Made by a program: the position numbers and the translations under genes. Below are positions 7,064 through 14,502 of a stretch of DNA of 17,279 bases, piece after piece. Every line of letters starts with the position of its first letter. Positions within the stretch are counted from its first letter, which is position 1. This DNA comes from Thermoplasmata archaeon (lineage in GTDB: Archaea > Thermoplasmatota > Thermoplasmata > Thermoplasmatales > Thermoplasmataceae). The DNA is taken from the NCBI GenBank assembly GCA_021827885.1, contig JAKAUD010000026.1:1-17279 (forward strand), given 5' to 3'. Under the pieces are notes generated by a model that was given only the letters and a program-made list of their open reading frames with translations, did not search any database and was not told where the DNA came from.

Positions 7064-7768
7064 CTAGCTTCTGGAAAATTTTTGGATCAAAATTACAATG
7101 TATTTTTCCCAATAGGGTTTTGTAAAAGCAAGTATCAAAAGTGACGCAACGAATGCAAATGAAGCTATCAAAAGGGATACAGGCCAAGAAACCGATACTT
7201 TTAAACCAAAAAATAGAGTTAGGAAAATCGCGATACATGTTGAAATTAGTGTCCCGCTCGCAGTCCTCGCATCTATAGTATCTGTCGACTCGCTTTTTTC
7301 ATTCTCAACGTTTTTTGTCAGGTGTTTGGCACTAGTTTTCTCAATAGTTGTCTTGTTGCCGCAGACCGTACACTCAAAGTATACTTGTCTCCAATTGTTG
7401 TCATAATGTATCTCCTGAAGAGTTTTCTCCGCACAAATAGGGCACCAACGCTCAATTGATTCCACATACGGTTCGAAATTCACAGAATCTAAGATATTGG
7501 ATATCAATTCACCCCTATTTCCATTTGCAGCAATACCAATATACCCTGCAAGGGCTTTGAGTTCTGTTGCAGGTAACGCCGAGATTATATTTTCACCGGT
7601 ATCTTGAACAGATTGATTTCTAGTTCGTAAGACATTTAATAACCTGTAAACGAGGTGATCCTTTTTTCCAGTGGATGAAATCCCCAACTTCCTAAGATCA
7701 TCTTGGATCCATTCTTTGCGATAAAATTGAGAGAGAACGTCATCCAGGGCCAAAATACTTTTTGTCAT
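7064..7768 (-). CDS. Double-SAP, zinc-ribbon, two-helix membrane protein (cargo)
   Basis: With the start at the ATG (7766-7768) it has 234 residues. Two SAP-like helix-loop-helix units lie at about 21-50 (QDDLRKLGISSTGKKDHLVYRL) and 65-97 (ELKALAGYIGIAANGNRGEL), a fold that usually binds DNA. A four-cysteine zinc ribbon follows (CPIC 109-112, CTVC 133-136), then two hydrophobic segments (about 172-189 and 195-214). It may tether DNA to the membrane or sense nucleic acid there. A GTG at 7877-7879 would add 37 poorly convincing residues; a TATA-like stretch at 7795-7805 favours the shorter leaderless form. It is on the strand opposite to its neighbours, AT-rich, and divergent from the gene at 7977. 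No named family is recognised for the whole architecture. Confidence 0.65.
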   Translation of the reverse strand: MTKSILALDDVLSQFYRKEWIQDDLRKLGISSTGKKDHLVYRLLNVLRTRNQSVQDTGENIISALPATELKALAGYIGIAANGNRGELISNILDSVNFEPYVESIERWCPICAEKTLQEIHYDNNWRQVYFECTVCGNKTTIEKTSAKHLTKNVENEKSESTDTIDARTASGTLISTCIAIFLTLFFGLKVSVSWPVSLLIASFAFVASLLILAFTKPYWEKYIVILIQKFSRS

Positions 7769-7976
7769 TTTTACTGGCACAACTAAGTATTTACTCTTAA
7801 TATTTACTGACCAAGAAGAAGTATGGCATTTAATCTTTATATTTGCCTTGAAATTGTATTTAGGTTTCTTCCTGTTCACAATGCTACATAATTTCCGAAC
7901 ACTTTTTCCTCTCTAATTTTATGAGCCCCGACTATTTAAAGAGAACAAGATCGACTATCTTTATTACGATAAATCC
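7769..7976. promoter_or_regulatory. Divergent promoter region of the cargo pair
   Basis: Minus strand: a TATA-like GTAAATATTAAG (about 7795-7806) lies 27-38 bases before the ATG at 7768. Plus strand: ACTATTTAAAG (7931-7941) lies about 40 bases before the ATG at 7977, and a second AT-rich CTTTATTA lies nearer, at about 7959. The shared region suggests that the two cargo genes are expressed and regulated together. If the GTG at 7877-7879 is the true minus-strand start, the region shrinks to 7880-7976. Confidence 0.45.
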
Positions 7977-9350
7977 ATGATACATCCAATGGTCTATCAA
8001 CCTCAGGGTCTGACCAAATCAAGAATCTTCTTTTATATTCTAGAGAAAGGAAAAGCTTCATTCGATGAAATTGACGTATTTATGAAACGGATACTAGGTT
8101 TGGGAAAGGGAAAAGGTCTTGACACCGTAAAGGATGTTTTGTGGTCGCTAATATCAAGCAAAGTCATAGGCAGTGACAATCAGATAAAAGATAGATCGGA
8201 TAGGATTATGGAAAGGTCTACCTTCTCCGTGAGGGAATTGTATGGATTAGTTGATTTGGCCATCGTATATCTTACTGCTTATATCTGGGGCAAAGAACAC
8301 GCAAGAAAATTTCAAAAGAGTATATTATTTAAGAACAAGATTTCCTTCAATCTGGAGGATTTACAAAAAATAATCTCAGGCAACGCTGATTCGGGAATAT
8401 TACCTGACCATTATTCGTTCTCGAGCGTGTTATCAAAGTTACCGCCAGAAGATCCTAGGACTGACATGATTTATTTTTATTGCGAATCTACACAAGAGGA
8501 AAAATACAGGAAAATTCGAAAAATTTTAGTTAACAACCTTCAGTTGGTTGGGGATGACATTAAAAAAACGCAACCTTTCTCGTTGAGATTGCTCTCAAAG
8601 TTTACTCAATTAAATTATAGTTTTTCTGAGTGGAACTTCCCAATTTTTCAGCATTTTAAAAAAAGACTCGAAAATTCACCAGACTTTGCAATGTCGTTTT
8701 TCAGAGTAGTTGCTGAATTTCTCGAAGAGACCAATTTTAAGAGGTTACCATTGGGACAGATGTTCCAAAAAGCACCACAGGGCTTACAACAATCATGGGC
8801 TTTAGAACTGCGAGCATTAGATTCTAGAGCCATGTATCATAGTCGTGGAATGTTTTCCCTTTGGCCAAATGAGTCCTCTGAAGCTGAATTGGAGACCGCA
8901 AGACGAATACGATTTAACCTGATTGACGACGCACCGTTGGCAAATTCAAAAATTGGACTAATTGCGCTTTTTGTGATATTCTTGACACTGCACGGAACAG
9001 TCGGAGACCATGATAGGGCTGCAATATTCTCTGACATTGGTTTGCCGCAGGAGGATTTTCAGTTATTAATAGACAATCCAATTTCATTTTCACAGTTACA
9101 TAGTTTTGAGAACCTTAGGTGCTTAAGAGAAGAGGAGTGGCGAACTGAAACCTTACCCAAGAAAAGAGAAGAGATTCGAGAGATTCTTAAAGAGAGACTA
9201 GAAAGAATAATTAAAGACCCGAAAAAGGATAAATGGACTAAGGAAGAGGCCTTTGCACTTTGTATGGACCGTGCAGATTTATCGATTGACTATTGTTACT
9301 CATTGATACCTGATTTAGCAGAAAGAGGATATGCGATAGTGCGAGAATGA
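7977..9350 (+). CDS. Large hypothetical protein, 457 residues (cargo)
   Basis: I do not recognise this protein. Residues about 10-65 could form a winged helix (SRIFFYILEKGKASFDEID, then VKDVLWSLISSKVIG). The middle is helical and rich in Phe, Leu, Lys and Ser. A hydrophobic stretch at about 323-340 (IGLIALFVIFLTLHG) may be a membrane helix or a buried core helix, and residues about 395-420 are a highly charged helix. No signal peptide and no catalytic motif are visible. The gene is AT-rich (22 of 60 bases G+C at 7981-8040) and divergent from the SAP/zinc-ribbon membrane gene. The pair looks like an inserted accessory module, possibly defence-related, but this rests on context only. Confidence 0.65.
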   Translation: MIHPMVYQPQGLTKSRIFFYILEKGKASFDEIDVFMKRILGLGKGKGLDTVKDVLWSLISSKVIGSDNQIKDRSDRIMERSTFSVRELYGLVDLAIVYLTAYIWGKEHARKFQKSILFKNKISFNLEDLQKIISGNADSGILPDHYSFSSVLSKLPPEDPRTDMIYFYCESTQEEKYRKIRKILVNNLQLVGDDIKKTQPFSLRLLSKFTQLNYSFSEWNFPIFQHFKKRLENSPDFAMSFFRVVAEFLEETNFKRLPLGQMFQKAPQGLQQSWALELRALDSRAMYHSRGMFSLWPNESSEAELETARRIRFNLIDDAPLANSKIGLIALFVIFLTLHGTVGDHDRAAIFSDIGLPQEDFQLLIDNPISFSQLHSFENLRCLREEEWRTETLPKKREEIREILKERLERIIKDPKKDKWTKEEAFALCMDRADLSIDYCYSLIPDLAERGYAIVRE

Positions 9351-9364
9351 TCCTTTTAACTAAA

Positions 9365-9376
9365 CTATATTTAAAC
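9365..9376 (+). promoter_or_regulatory. TATA box of the membrane-protein/ATPase operon
   Basis: CTATATTTAAAC is a good archaeal TATA-like box. Transcription would be expected to begin about 25-30 bases downstream, near 9395-9402, which is where the perfect inverted repeat at 9401 starts. That gives a leader of about 80 bases before the ATG at 9479. Confidence 0.5.
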
Positions 9377-9400
9377 AACCTCGCATTTTGAGTTTGCAAA

Positions 9401-9439
9401 GCTTATCGGAGAAGCGGAAGCTCTATTCCTCCGATAAGC
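9401..9439 (+). repeat. Perfect 11-bp inverted repeat, hairpin in the operon leader
   Basis: GCTTATCGGAG (9401-9411) and CTCCGATAAGC (9429-9439) are exact reverse complements around a 17-base loop. The loop can pair further (GGAA 9416-9419 with TTCC 9426-9429) if the stem is shortened by one pair. In RNA it would form a stable hairpin at or near the 5' end of the message for the membrane protein, ATPase and zinc-ribbon genes. As DNA it could be an operator or nick/origin site. No T run follows, so it is not an obvious terminator of the gene ending at 9350. Confidence 0.6.
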
Positions 9440-9478
9440 AGGGGTTTCCGTTTCTTCCGGTGACGGAGGAAACTTATT

Positions 9479-10438
9479 ATGGAAACCGCAAAATCAAAGG
9501 GAAAGAGGGGCATAGCTGGCCTGGCAATCGGGATCATTGCAGTTACAATGACAATATTCCTTTCCTCTGTCATCGGCCATAGCCTTGTATCACTGAATGA
9601 TAATTCTTCTGTTCTCAAGGGAGACACACAAACACAGTTCATCTACAATGCAACCGGAACAGGGATAGCATTTGCCTTTGTCAATGGAACCACAACTTTT
9701 GACATGCCGTACAATGAAACTGTCAGTTATATTCTGACAAATCTGGCCCAGGGAGAGCTGAACGACTTTTCAGTATCCAACCTGACGATATTGTTTGGTT
9801 ATCCAGTCACAGCGAATGAGAGCTTAGGCTTTGGCACTAATGTAACCAACTTCCAGCCTTTTCTGAACGTTTCATTGAAGAATGCATCTTCAGAATATGT
9901 GCAGCTGCAGCCTCAGTACATCACGGGAAACCAGTCTTCTTACCTTATGGTGAGAATGTCAGGAAACAGCACATCTTACAGCTTCAAAGTCTATGTGTAC
10001 GGGAATAGCCAATTCTCATTCCTGGGTCCATTCGCAGGTGAACAGGTCGGATACCTGATTTCTGGAATTGTGATTTTCGGAGCTGCATTCATGGAATCAC
10101 CCTGGTTCGACATTGAAATCATGAAGAGAGAGAAGGTCCCGGTCAACAGACCACACAACAGGTCCAATGTCCTTTCCTATTTTAAGTCCCTGGTACAGCT
10201 GGAAAACATGCTGTCACCATTCACGGATGAAATAGAGGGTTATGAGGACTCATACAGGAAGATCTACGACAAGATATCAAAGATTGATGAAGAGTCTCCA
10301 AACTATGTGAATGAATCTTATCAGGTCTGTGGGGAATTTCTTGGCCTTCTATCACAGGCAATGCAGGAGCTTGGCCTTCTGATACCGGTGAATTCCACTT
10401 CAAGCGATGGTGTATTGGCAGAACCTTACGGTGACTGA
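9479..10438 (+). CDS. Two-helix membrane protein with glycosylated outer domain
   Basis: A 319-residue protein. A basic N-terminus (KSKGKR) leads into a membrane helix (about 12-33). The next 155 residues carry eleven N-x-S/T sequons, so they are probably outside the cell and N-glycosylated. A second helix lies at about 190-206. The last 110 residues are charged and helical (YEDSYRKIYDKISKIDEE) and should be cytoplasmic. The start has a clear GGAGG Shine-Dalgarno (9465-9469). The P-loop ATPase gene begins one base after its stop. A membrane protein paired with an ATPase suggests a transport, DNA-transfer or virion-assembly complex. I cannot name the family; similar pairs occur in archaeal plasmids and viruses. 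Confidence 0.75.
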   Translation: METAKSKGKRGIAGLAIGIIAVTMTIFLSSVIGHSLVSLNDNSSVLKGDTQTQFIYNATGTGIAFAFVNGTTTFDMPYNETVSYILTNLAQGELNDFSVSNLTILFGYPVTANESLGFGTNVTNFQPFLNVSLKNASSEYVQLQPQYITGNQSSYLMVRMSGNSTSYSFKVYVYGNSQFSFLGPFAGEQVGYLISGIVIFGAAFMESPWFDIEIMKREKVPVNRPHNRSNVLSYFKSLVQLENMLSPFTDEIEGYEDSYRKIYDKISKIDEESPNYVNESYQVCGEFLGLLSQAMQELGLLIPVNSTSSDGVLAEPYGD

Positions 10439-10439
10439 A

Positions 10440-11045
10440 ATGCCAACATTTGAAAATGGAGAGAAATCAACCTGGTTAATCCCCTGGGTCAAGAGACGAA
10501 TTAAGCAGAACAGGAATCTCATTGGCATTTTCGTTGGAGATACGGGATCCGGGAAATCTCTTTCTTCCATCTCATTAGCAGAACAGATAGATCCGGACTT
10601 CTCAGTGGAAAGGATTGTATTCACAGTCCAGGAACTCATAACACTTGTCAATTCAGGGAAACTCAAGCCGGGATCGGTTGTTATTTTTGATGATGCAGGT
10701 CTTGGTGTCAACGCAAGATTATGGAAAAACCAGTCTTCAGTCATATTCGGAATGCTTACCCAGGGTTTCAGGTACATGCAGATCATTCTTTTGATCACAG
10801 TACCAAAGATTTACTTCATTGAAAGGCAGTCAAGAAACTTAATTCACGTGATGTTTGAAGCAACAGACGTACAAGGGATAATGAAGCCAAAGCTACCTTT
10901 CCCTTCACCGTTCCATGATGACAAGATCTGGTTCAAATATCCACAGATCCAGAGGGGATTCAAGAAAATTACAATCAAGACTTCCAGATTTAAGCTGCCT
11001 TCGCAGCCTCTTATAGATGCTTACGAATCCAAGAAGAAAGACTAG
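10440..11045 (+). CDS. P-loop ATPase, Zot/DNA-translocase-like
   Basis: From the ATG at 10440 it has 201 residues (an in-frame ATG at 10407 would add 11 residues overlapping the upstream gene; a GGTGA at 10430-10434 favours 10440). Walker A is GDTGSGKS (33-40). Walker B is VVIFDDAG (about 80-87), with two acidic residues after four hydrophobic ones. A helical region with NARLWKNQSS and a later strand LLITVPK and ERQSRN resemble the sensor and arginine region of Zot-like and other ASCE translocases. Such ATPases power DNA or protein export in filamentous phages and archaeal plasmids or viruses. It lies between the membrane protein and the zinc-ribbon gene with almost no spacing, which suggests one complex. 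Packaging, conjugation or virion secretion are all possible. Confidence 0.8.
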   Translation: MPTFENGEKSTWLIPWVKRRIKQNRNLIGIFVGDTGSGKSLSSISLAEQIDPDFSVERIVFTVQELITLVNSGKLKPGSVVIFDDAGLGVNARLWKNQSSVIFGMLTQGFRYMQIILLITVPKIYFIERQSRNLIHVMFEATDVQGIMKPKLPFPSPFHDDKIWFKYPQIQRGFKKITIKTSRFKLPSQPLIDAYESKKKD

Positions 11046-11378
11046 ATGGAAACAAAGTTCAAGGAATTTGAGGAAAAGCTTACTGGAAGATCCAGGGATT
11101 CAAACGATGGAATTCCACTGACATGCGGCGAATGTGGGTACTCATGGAACTATACAGGTTTCCTGAGAGTCGCCCGGTGTCCAAATTGCGAGACCAGAGT
11201 GTACATTCTGGAAAAGGAGGCCCGGTTTTCAGGATACGATGTCAAATGCAATCATTGCAGTTATATCTGGAGATTCACTGGTTCTTCTAAGCGTACGACT
11301 TGTCCTAATTGTGAGCAGAAGATAGATACTGAGAAGAATAGGACCCCGGATTCTGATGATTCTAACGTAACTTTGTAA
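11046..11378 (+). CDS. Tandem zinc-ribbon protein
   Basis: A 110-residue protein with two copies of one zinc-ribbon unit, 41 residues apart. The first is C27-x2-C30 with C45-P-N-C48 and the second is C68-x2-C71 with C86-P-N-C89. Each has the pattern CxxC-x-Y-x-W-x-aromatic-TG between the cysteine pairs and CPNCE at the end. The N-terminal 20 residues and the C-terminal 20 are polar and probably flexible. Its ATG follows the ATPase stop directly. It probably binds nucleic acid or bridges the ATPase to a partner. The inverted repeat at 11379-11420 follows its stop and may end the operon. Confidence 0.75.
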   Translation: METKFKEFEEKLTGRSRDSNDGIPLTCGECGYSWNYTGFLRVARCPNCETRVYILEKEARFSGYDVKCNHCSYIWRFTGSSKRTTCPNCEQKIDTEKNRTPDSDDSNVTL

Positions 11379-11420
11379 AAGTGTCCTCAAGGACAGAATA
11401 GGACACCAAGGAGGACACTT
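11379..11420 (+). terminator. Inverted repeat after the ATPase operon, possible terminator
   Basis: AAGTGTCCTC (11379-11388) and GAGGACACTT (11411-11420) are exact reverse complements. Between them lie AGGACA and a second copy of AGGACAC, so the left arm can pair with either of two right arms. CTTTTCCCTTTATTT follows. This could be a terminator or RNA-processing signal for the operon ending at 11378, or a protein-binding site. TGTCCTG recurs at about 11458. Confidence 0.45.
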
Positions 11421-11513
11421 CACTTTTCCCTTTATTTGACGTAATATCTGAACAGTTTTGTCCTGTTTTGGTGGTGGTGTCTAACTTTTCATGTAATATA
11501 TAGATAAGATATC

Positions 11514-11612
11514 ATGGAGAGAGTTTTAGAGAAATTTGTCAGGTTTAAATCTCAAATGGCTAGCAAACCTGCTAAAAAGGCAGAGAAAATCCATATTGAA
11601 GGGAAAAATTAA
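11514..11612 (+). CDS. Possible small basic protein, 32 residues
   Basis: An open frame starting MERVLEKFVRFKSQ and ending in a lysine-rich tail (KPAKKAEKI). An AT-rich TGTAATATATAG stretch (about 11492-11503) lies just upstream but is too close for a standard leaderless promoter. No family is recognised. It could be a real small DNA-binding protein or the first fragment of a decayed gene that continues at 11627. Weak support. Confidence 0.25.
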   Translation: MERVLEKFVRFKSQMASKPAKKAEKIHIEGKN

Positions 11613-11626
11613 ACAACAGACTGCCC

Positions 11627-11908
11627 ATGATTATTGAGATGCATTTCCGCGAGAATAGCCAAATGACAGAACTGAACCTAAGTTCTTCAATGAGTTTAGA
11701 TAAAAATCGTTGTTGAAATATTTTTGTTGAGTTTTTTAAATATGATTTGCTTTCTAATGGAAATTTTCCTATCCCCCACCTATCACTTTTAGTTGCAAAT
11801 AATGATGGGAACAAATATATATTACTCTCACCAAATAAAAATGTGGAGAATAAAACTCAGGATACTGATTATTTTCATAAATCGATCCTGAATCAATCCT
11901 ATTTCTGA
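11627..11908 (+). pseudogene. Possible decayed gene, one frame with an internal TGA
   Basis: From the ATG at 11627 the frame reads 29 residues to a TGA (11714-11716) and then stays open for about 63 more codons, ending at TGA 11906-11908. The second part has a protein-like composition (HLSLLVANNDGNKYILLSP). The overlapping minus-strand frame (11572-11814) looks less natural. I do not recognise the product. This may be a remnant gene in the otherwise gene-free stretch between 11421 and 11993, but chance cannot be excluded in AT-rich DNA. I see nothing else in that stretch apart from the promoter of the gene at 11994. Confidence 0.3.
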
Positions 11909-11960
11909 GACAAATTGTATTCAGAAGTGATCTGTTGAAATAGTGAAAACGGCTACAATA

Positions 11961-11985
11961 AGGTTAATTAAAAGATGCGTTATAT
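11961..11985 (+). promoter_or_regulatory. Probable TATA region of the secreted-protein gene
   Basis: GGTTAATTAAAAG (about 11961-11973) lies 21-33 bases before the ATG at 11994, with no Shine-Dalgarno between, as expected for a leaderless message. A second AT-rich run, TTATATTTTAA (about 11979-11989), is probably too close to serve as the TATA box. Confidence 0.45.
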
Positions 11986-11993
11986 TTTAATCT

Positions 11994-13745
11994 ATGAATA
12001 GTAAGATTGCAATTGCTGTTTCGATATTTGCTGCTATCTTAATGCTCATACCAGGTGTTAGTGTGGCATCACCAATCCAAAATAACAATCATCAGTATCA
12101 AGTCGGGAATGAAATGGTGATAATCAATGGTGAAAATACCTACATCAGCTTTGGCAATGGCACGCAGGAAGTAAAATGGATCGTCGAACTAGTTACCTCG
12201 CAAGGGATTAAACCAGTACACTTCACGCATCATTATGTTAGGAGAATTACGGATTCATCTCAGAATTCGGTTGTACTTATTTTAAACAACTCTCAAATAA
12301 GAGTGGCAGAAGTATATTCATTCTATCAAGGAATGATCGATGTGAGCGCGGCCATCCAAAACCTCGTGAGCAATAACCTCACCGTTTTAGTTGGATTTAG
12401 CTTGATAACGCCTCATACCGACGACGTGATTGCAAATGGGTACAGTTTCAAAACTGTAGATAATTTCAATAATGGCCACACACCAGTTATGCTTCCTTCA
12501 AACGACTGGTCAATTGACGAAGGTAACTTCCAAATTACTTGGGGAAATGAAATGTCTATTTTCAACTCCGGGATGTTAAGCACAAATGGCGCCAATAATA
12601 TGTTTATGCTGGCTTTCAATCCAATTACTATACAGAAGAATTACACATATACAATAGATCCACATATTAGACCGTACCGAATTGCATGTCCTCCCAGTGA
12701 TACAGATAATGACTGCCTAAACGAGCCGGATCACGACGCAGATGATGGATCAGGAGGCGGGGGTGGTTCAACAGGATCTGGACCTTCTGGCCTCACAATA
12801 ACAGTAACACCAATTAACACAACGCCCGGGCAGGTGATGACTATTCATCCTTCGCTTCAGTCAACTGGGAGCGGAGGAGTAACTGTGTACTATCAAGCTG
12901 AAACGCCAGATGGATCATGGATTGGAATAGGTTCCAATAGCTATGGAAACAATTTTGCTTGGACTGCACAATATAACTACCATGCGATCAGAGCTTACGC
13001 AAAGAATAGCTATGGAACTACTCCAGACAGTAACACTGTGAACACATATGTATACAATTATCCAAATGCAAACGGAGGAGAGCAAGAAGTATTGAATTCG
13101 ACTGGGTCGGTTGTGGGGGCCTACGTTCTGTCAGTGGGGGTCGGTACTTCATATACATATACTAACGCGTGGGATCCCTCCAGTGCTCACAGAATTGAGT
13201 TTGCGACAGCTGCCGTATATCCAAACTCAGATGGTGTCTGGTCCATTAGCCAAGAGATTAAATATTATGGCTCAGACCTAAGTGGAGAAGGTTCAAATCC
13301 ATTTCAGTACGGCACTATTGACAATTCCATTCAGAATAATGGTACTGTAATCATGTCCGCACTCGCAACTTATGTAATTGGCATAGCAAACTCATTTGCG
13401 TTTGGCTTAATCCCGAATCCTTTAACATTCGTCAGCCAACAGTCTAACTATTATGCTCAGAATTTGCAATTCTATTATTACAATCTTACCGGTGAAACAA
13501 TTGTCTATCAGAACACTTACTACAAATATACTGTATATGACCCAATCTGGCAATCTTCATTTGGGCCAACTGCGTATATGTTTGGAATAAAAACGTATAA
13601 TGACTATATATCTTCTGCCAGCCCCAACACTTGGCAAGCATTTTTCTATTACGGTGTTGCCATAACATTTGAAGTGGGTAATGAACAGACGCCTCATTAT
13701 TTCTCTGGTTCTAGTTCATTCATAGCTCAAGTAAACGTGCAGTGA
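11994..13745 (+). CDS. Secreted multidomain protein with Ig-like region
   Basis: A 583-residue exported protein. The signal peptide is residues 1-26 (MNSKIAIAVSIFAAILMLIP, likely cut after SVA). Residues about 27-230 form a beta-rich N-terminal domain. A short acidic DTDNDCLNEPDHDADDG segment (about 236-252), like calcium-binding thrombospondin type 3 loops, leads into a Gly/Ser linker. Residues about 262-355 resemble a bacterial Ig-like domain. The C-terminal 230 residues are rich in Tyr, Asn and Ser. Sequons are common. There is no C-terminal anchor, so it is probably released or bound to the surface. It may be a virion or adhesion protein, an exoenzyme without a recognisable active site, or an antagonistic toxin. 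The next gene is one base away. Confidence 0.75.
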   Translation: MNSKIAIAVSIFAAILMLIPGVSVASPIQNNNHQYQVGNEMVIINGENTYISFGNGTQEVKWIVELVTSQGIKPVHFTHHYVRRITDSSQNSVVLILNNSQIRVAEVYSFYQGMIDVSAAIQNLVSNNLTVLVGFSLITPHTDDVIANGYSFKTVDNFNNGHTPVMLPSNDWSIDEGNFQITWGNEMSIFNSGMLSTNGANNMFMLAFNPITIQKNYTYTIDPHIRPYRIACPPSDTDNDCLNEPDHDADDGSGGGGGSTGSGPSGLTITVTPINTTPGQVMTIHPSLQSTGSGGVTVYYQAETPDGSWIGIGSNSYGNNFAWTAQYNYHAIRAYAKNSYGTTPDSNTVNTYVYNYPNANGGEQEVLNSTGSVVGAYVLSVGVGTSYTYTNAWDPSSAHRIEFATAAVYPNSDGVWSISQEIKYYGSDLSGEGSNPFQYGTIDNSIQNNGTVIMSALATYVIGIANSFAFGLIPNPLTFVSQQSNYYAQNLQFYYYNLTGETIVYQNTYYKYTVYDPIWQSSFGPTAYMFGIKTYNDYISSASPNTWQAFFYYGVAITFEVGNEQTPHYFSGSSSFIAQVNVQ

Positions 13746-13761
13746 GGTGAAAAGGTTCAAT

Positions 13762-14325
13762 ATGACTTCAAAAAAATTCCTTTTCAGTTTTATTTTTTCA
13801 ATAGTTGTATTCTCGTTAATTACTTCTAGTTTCCTATTTTCAGAACCACGCCCTATAAAAGACACGACTCCACTTCATTATGATAACAGCAATTATGTTC
13901 AGAATTTCACTTTTGTTTATGATAATGTTAGTACGAGTAATTCCAATGCAGCATTTGAAATTGAGATTATAACACCACATCTGGTTGACCCTTCTACCAC
14001 TTATCTCTTAGCAATCTACATTACAGAAACTAATTACACCTATAATTTTCCTTACTCTTCCATAGTGCCGGCTGTACAAAGTCTGTCAGTAAACATGGTA
14101 AATAATTCGTATCACGCTTCAGTTACGACACCGTTTGTAAAGCACACTAATGGAACAACTCTATATTATGGGTTTAATCTATTCATTGATTCCGGCAGTC
14201 CACTCACAAAGAACGAGACGCTCGATGTCTCGCTTGAACTCCGTAATATGGTCGAGATAGGACCATATTATTACAATATCGGTTCAATCACAGACAGAAC
14301 GCACATCCAAATGGCAGTGGACTGA
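13762..14325 (+). CDS. Membrane-anchored extracellular protein, unknown function
   Basis: I start it at the ATG at 13762 (187 residues) because the sequence from MTSKKFLFSFIFSIVVF is a textbook basic-then-hydrophobic signal or anchor (about residues 5-25) and GAGGTGA lies upstream (13743-13749). A GTG at 13747 directly after the upstream stop would add five residues. The remaining 160 residues are beta-rich with several N-x-S/T sequons and lie outside the cell. No cysteine follows the helix, so it is not a lipoprotein. It is co-transcribed with the large secreted protein, so it may be its anchor, chaperone or immunity partner. No family is recognised. Confidence 0.65.
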   Translation: MTSKKFLFSFIFSIVVFSLITSSFLFSEPRPIKDTTPLHYDNSNYVQNFTFVYDNVSTSNSNAAFEIEIITPHLVDPSTTYLLAIYITETNYTYNFPYSSIVPAVQSLSVNMVNNSYHASVTTPFVKHTNGTTLYYGFNLFIDSGSPLTKNETLDVSLELRNMVEIGPYYYNIGSITDRTHIQMAVD

Positions 14326-14397
14326 AATAAGCCCTTTATTATTAATCATACATCTTTCTCTATTTGTCAACTTCAGCTTTGACTGTTAACTTTTGGG

Positions 14398-14495
14398 ATA
14401 AAACTTAACGCCTTTTATATACTCACAACCTGATTTTCAATTGCCGGTATATAAGGGGCCATAGAAAAACCATTAAGTCTTGACATAAACTTAAC
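14398..14495 (+). promoter_or_regulatory. Promoter with repeated sites before the integrase operon
   Basis: GGTATATAAGG (about 14446-14456) is a strong TATA-like box and CTTTTATATAC (about 14412-14422) is a second. They are flanked by two near-identical sites, ATAAAACTTAAC (14398-14409) and ATAAACTTAAC (14485-14495). The downstream site also forms an inverted repeat, TTAAGT (14473-14478) with ACTTAA (14489-14494), close to the expected transcription start. GTTAAC at 14385-14390 is related. This layout suits a repressor controlling the recombinase operon. From 14326 to 14397 I see no other feature. Confidence 0.5.
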
Positions 14496-14502
14496 AGGCA
14501 AT

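Noticed and set aside
7029..7064. A D-arm-like string (CCTAATGGGGTAGAGG) resembling part of a tRNA
   Set aside because: No anticodon stem, T arm or acceptor stem could be paired around it; it is probably just the short convergent intergenic region.
9388..9582. A 64-codon frame starting before the hairpin
   Set aside because: It overlaps the hairpin and the start of the membrane-protein gene, which has a clear ribosome site and a natural N-terminus.
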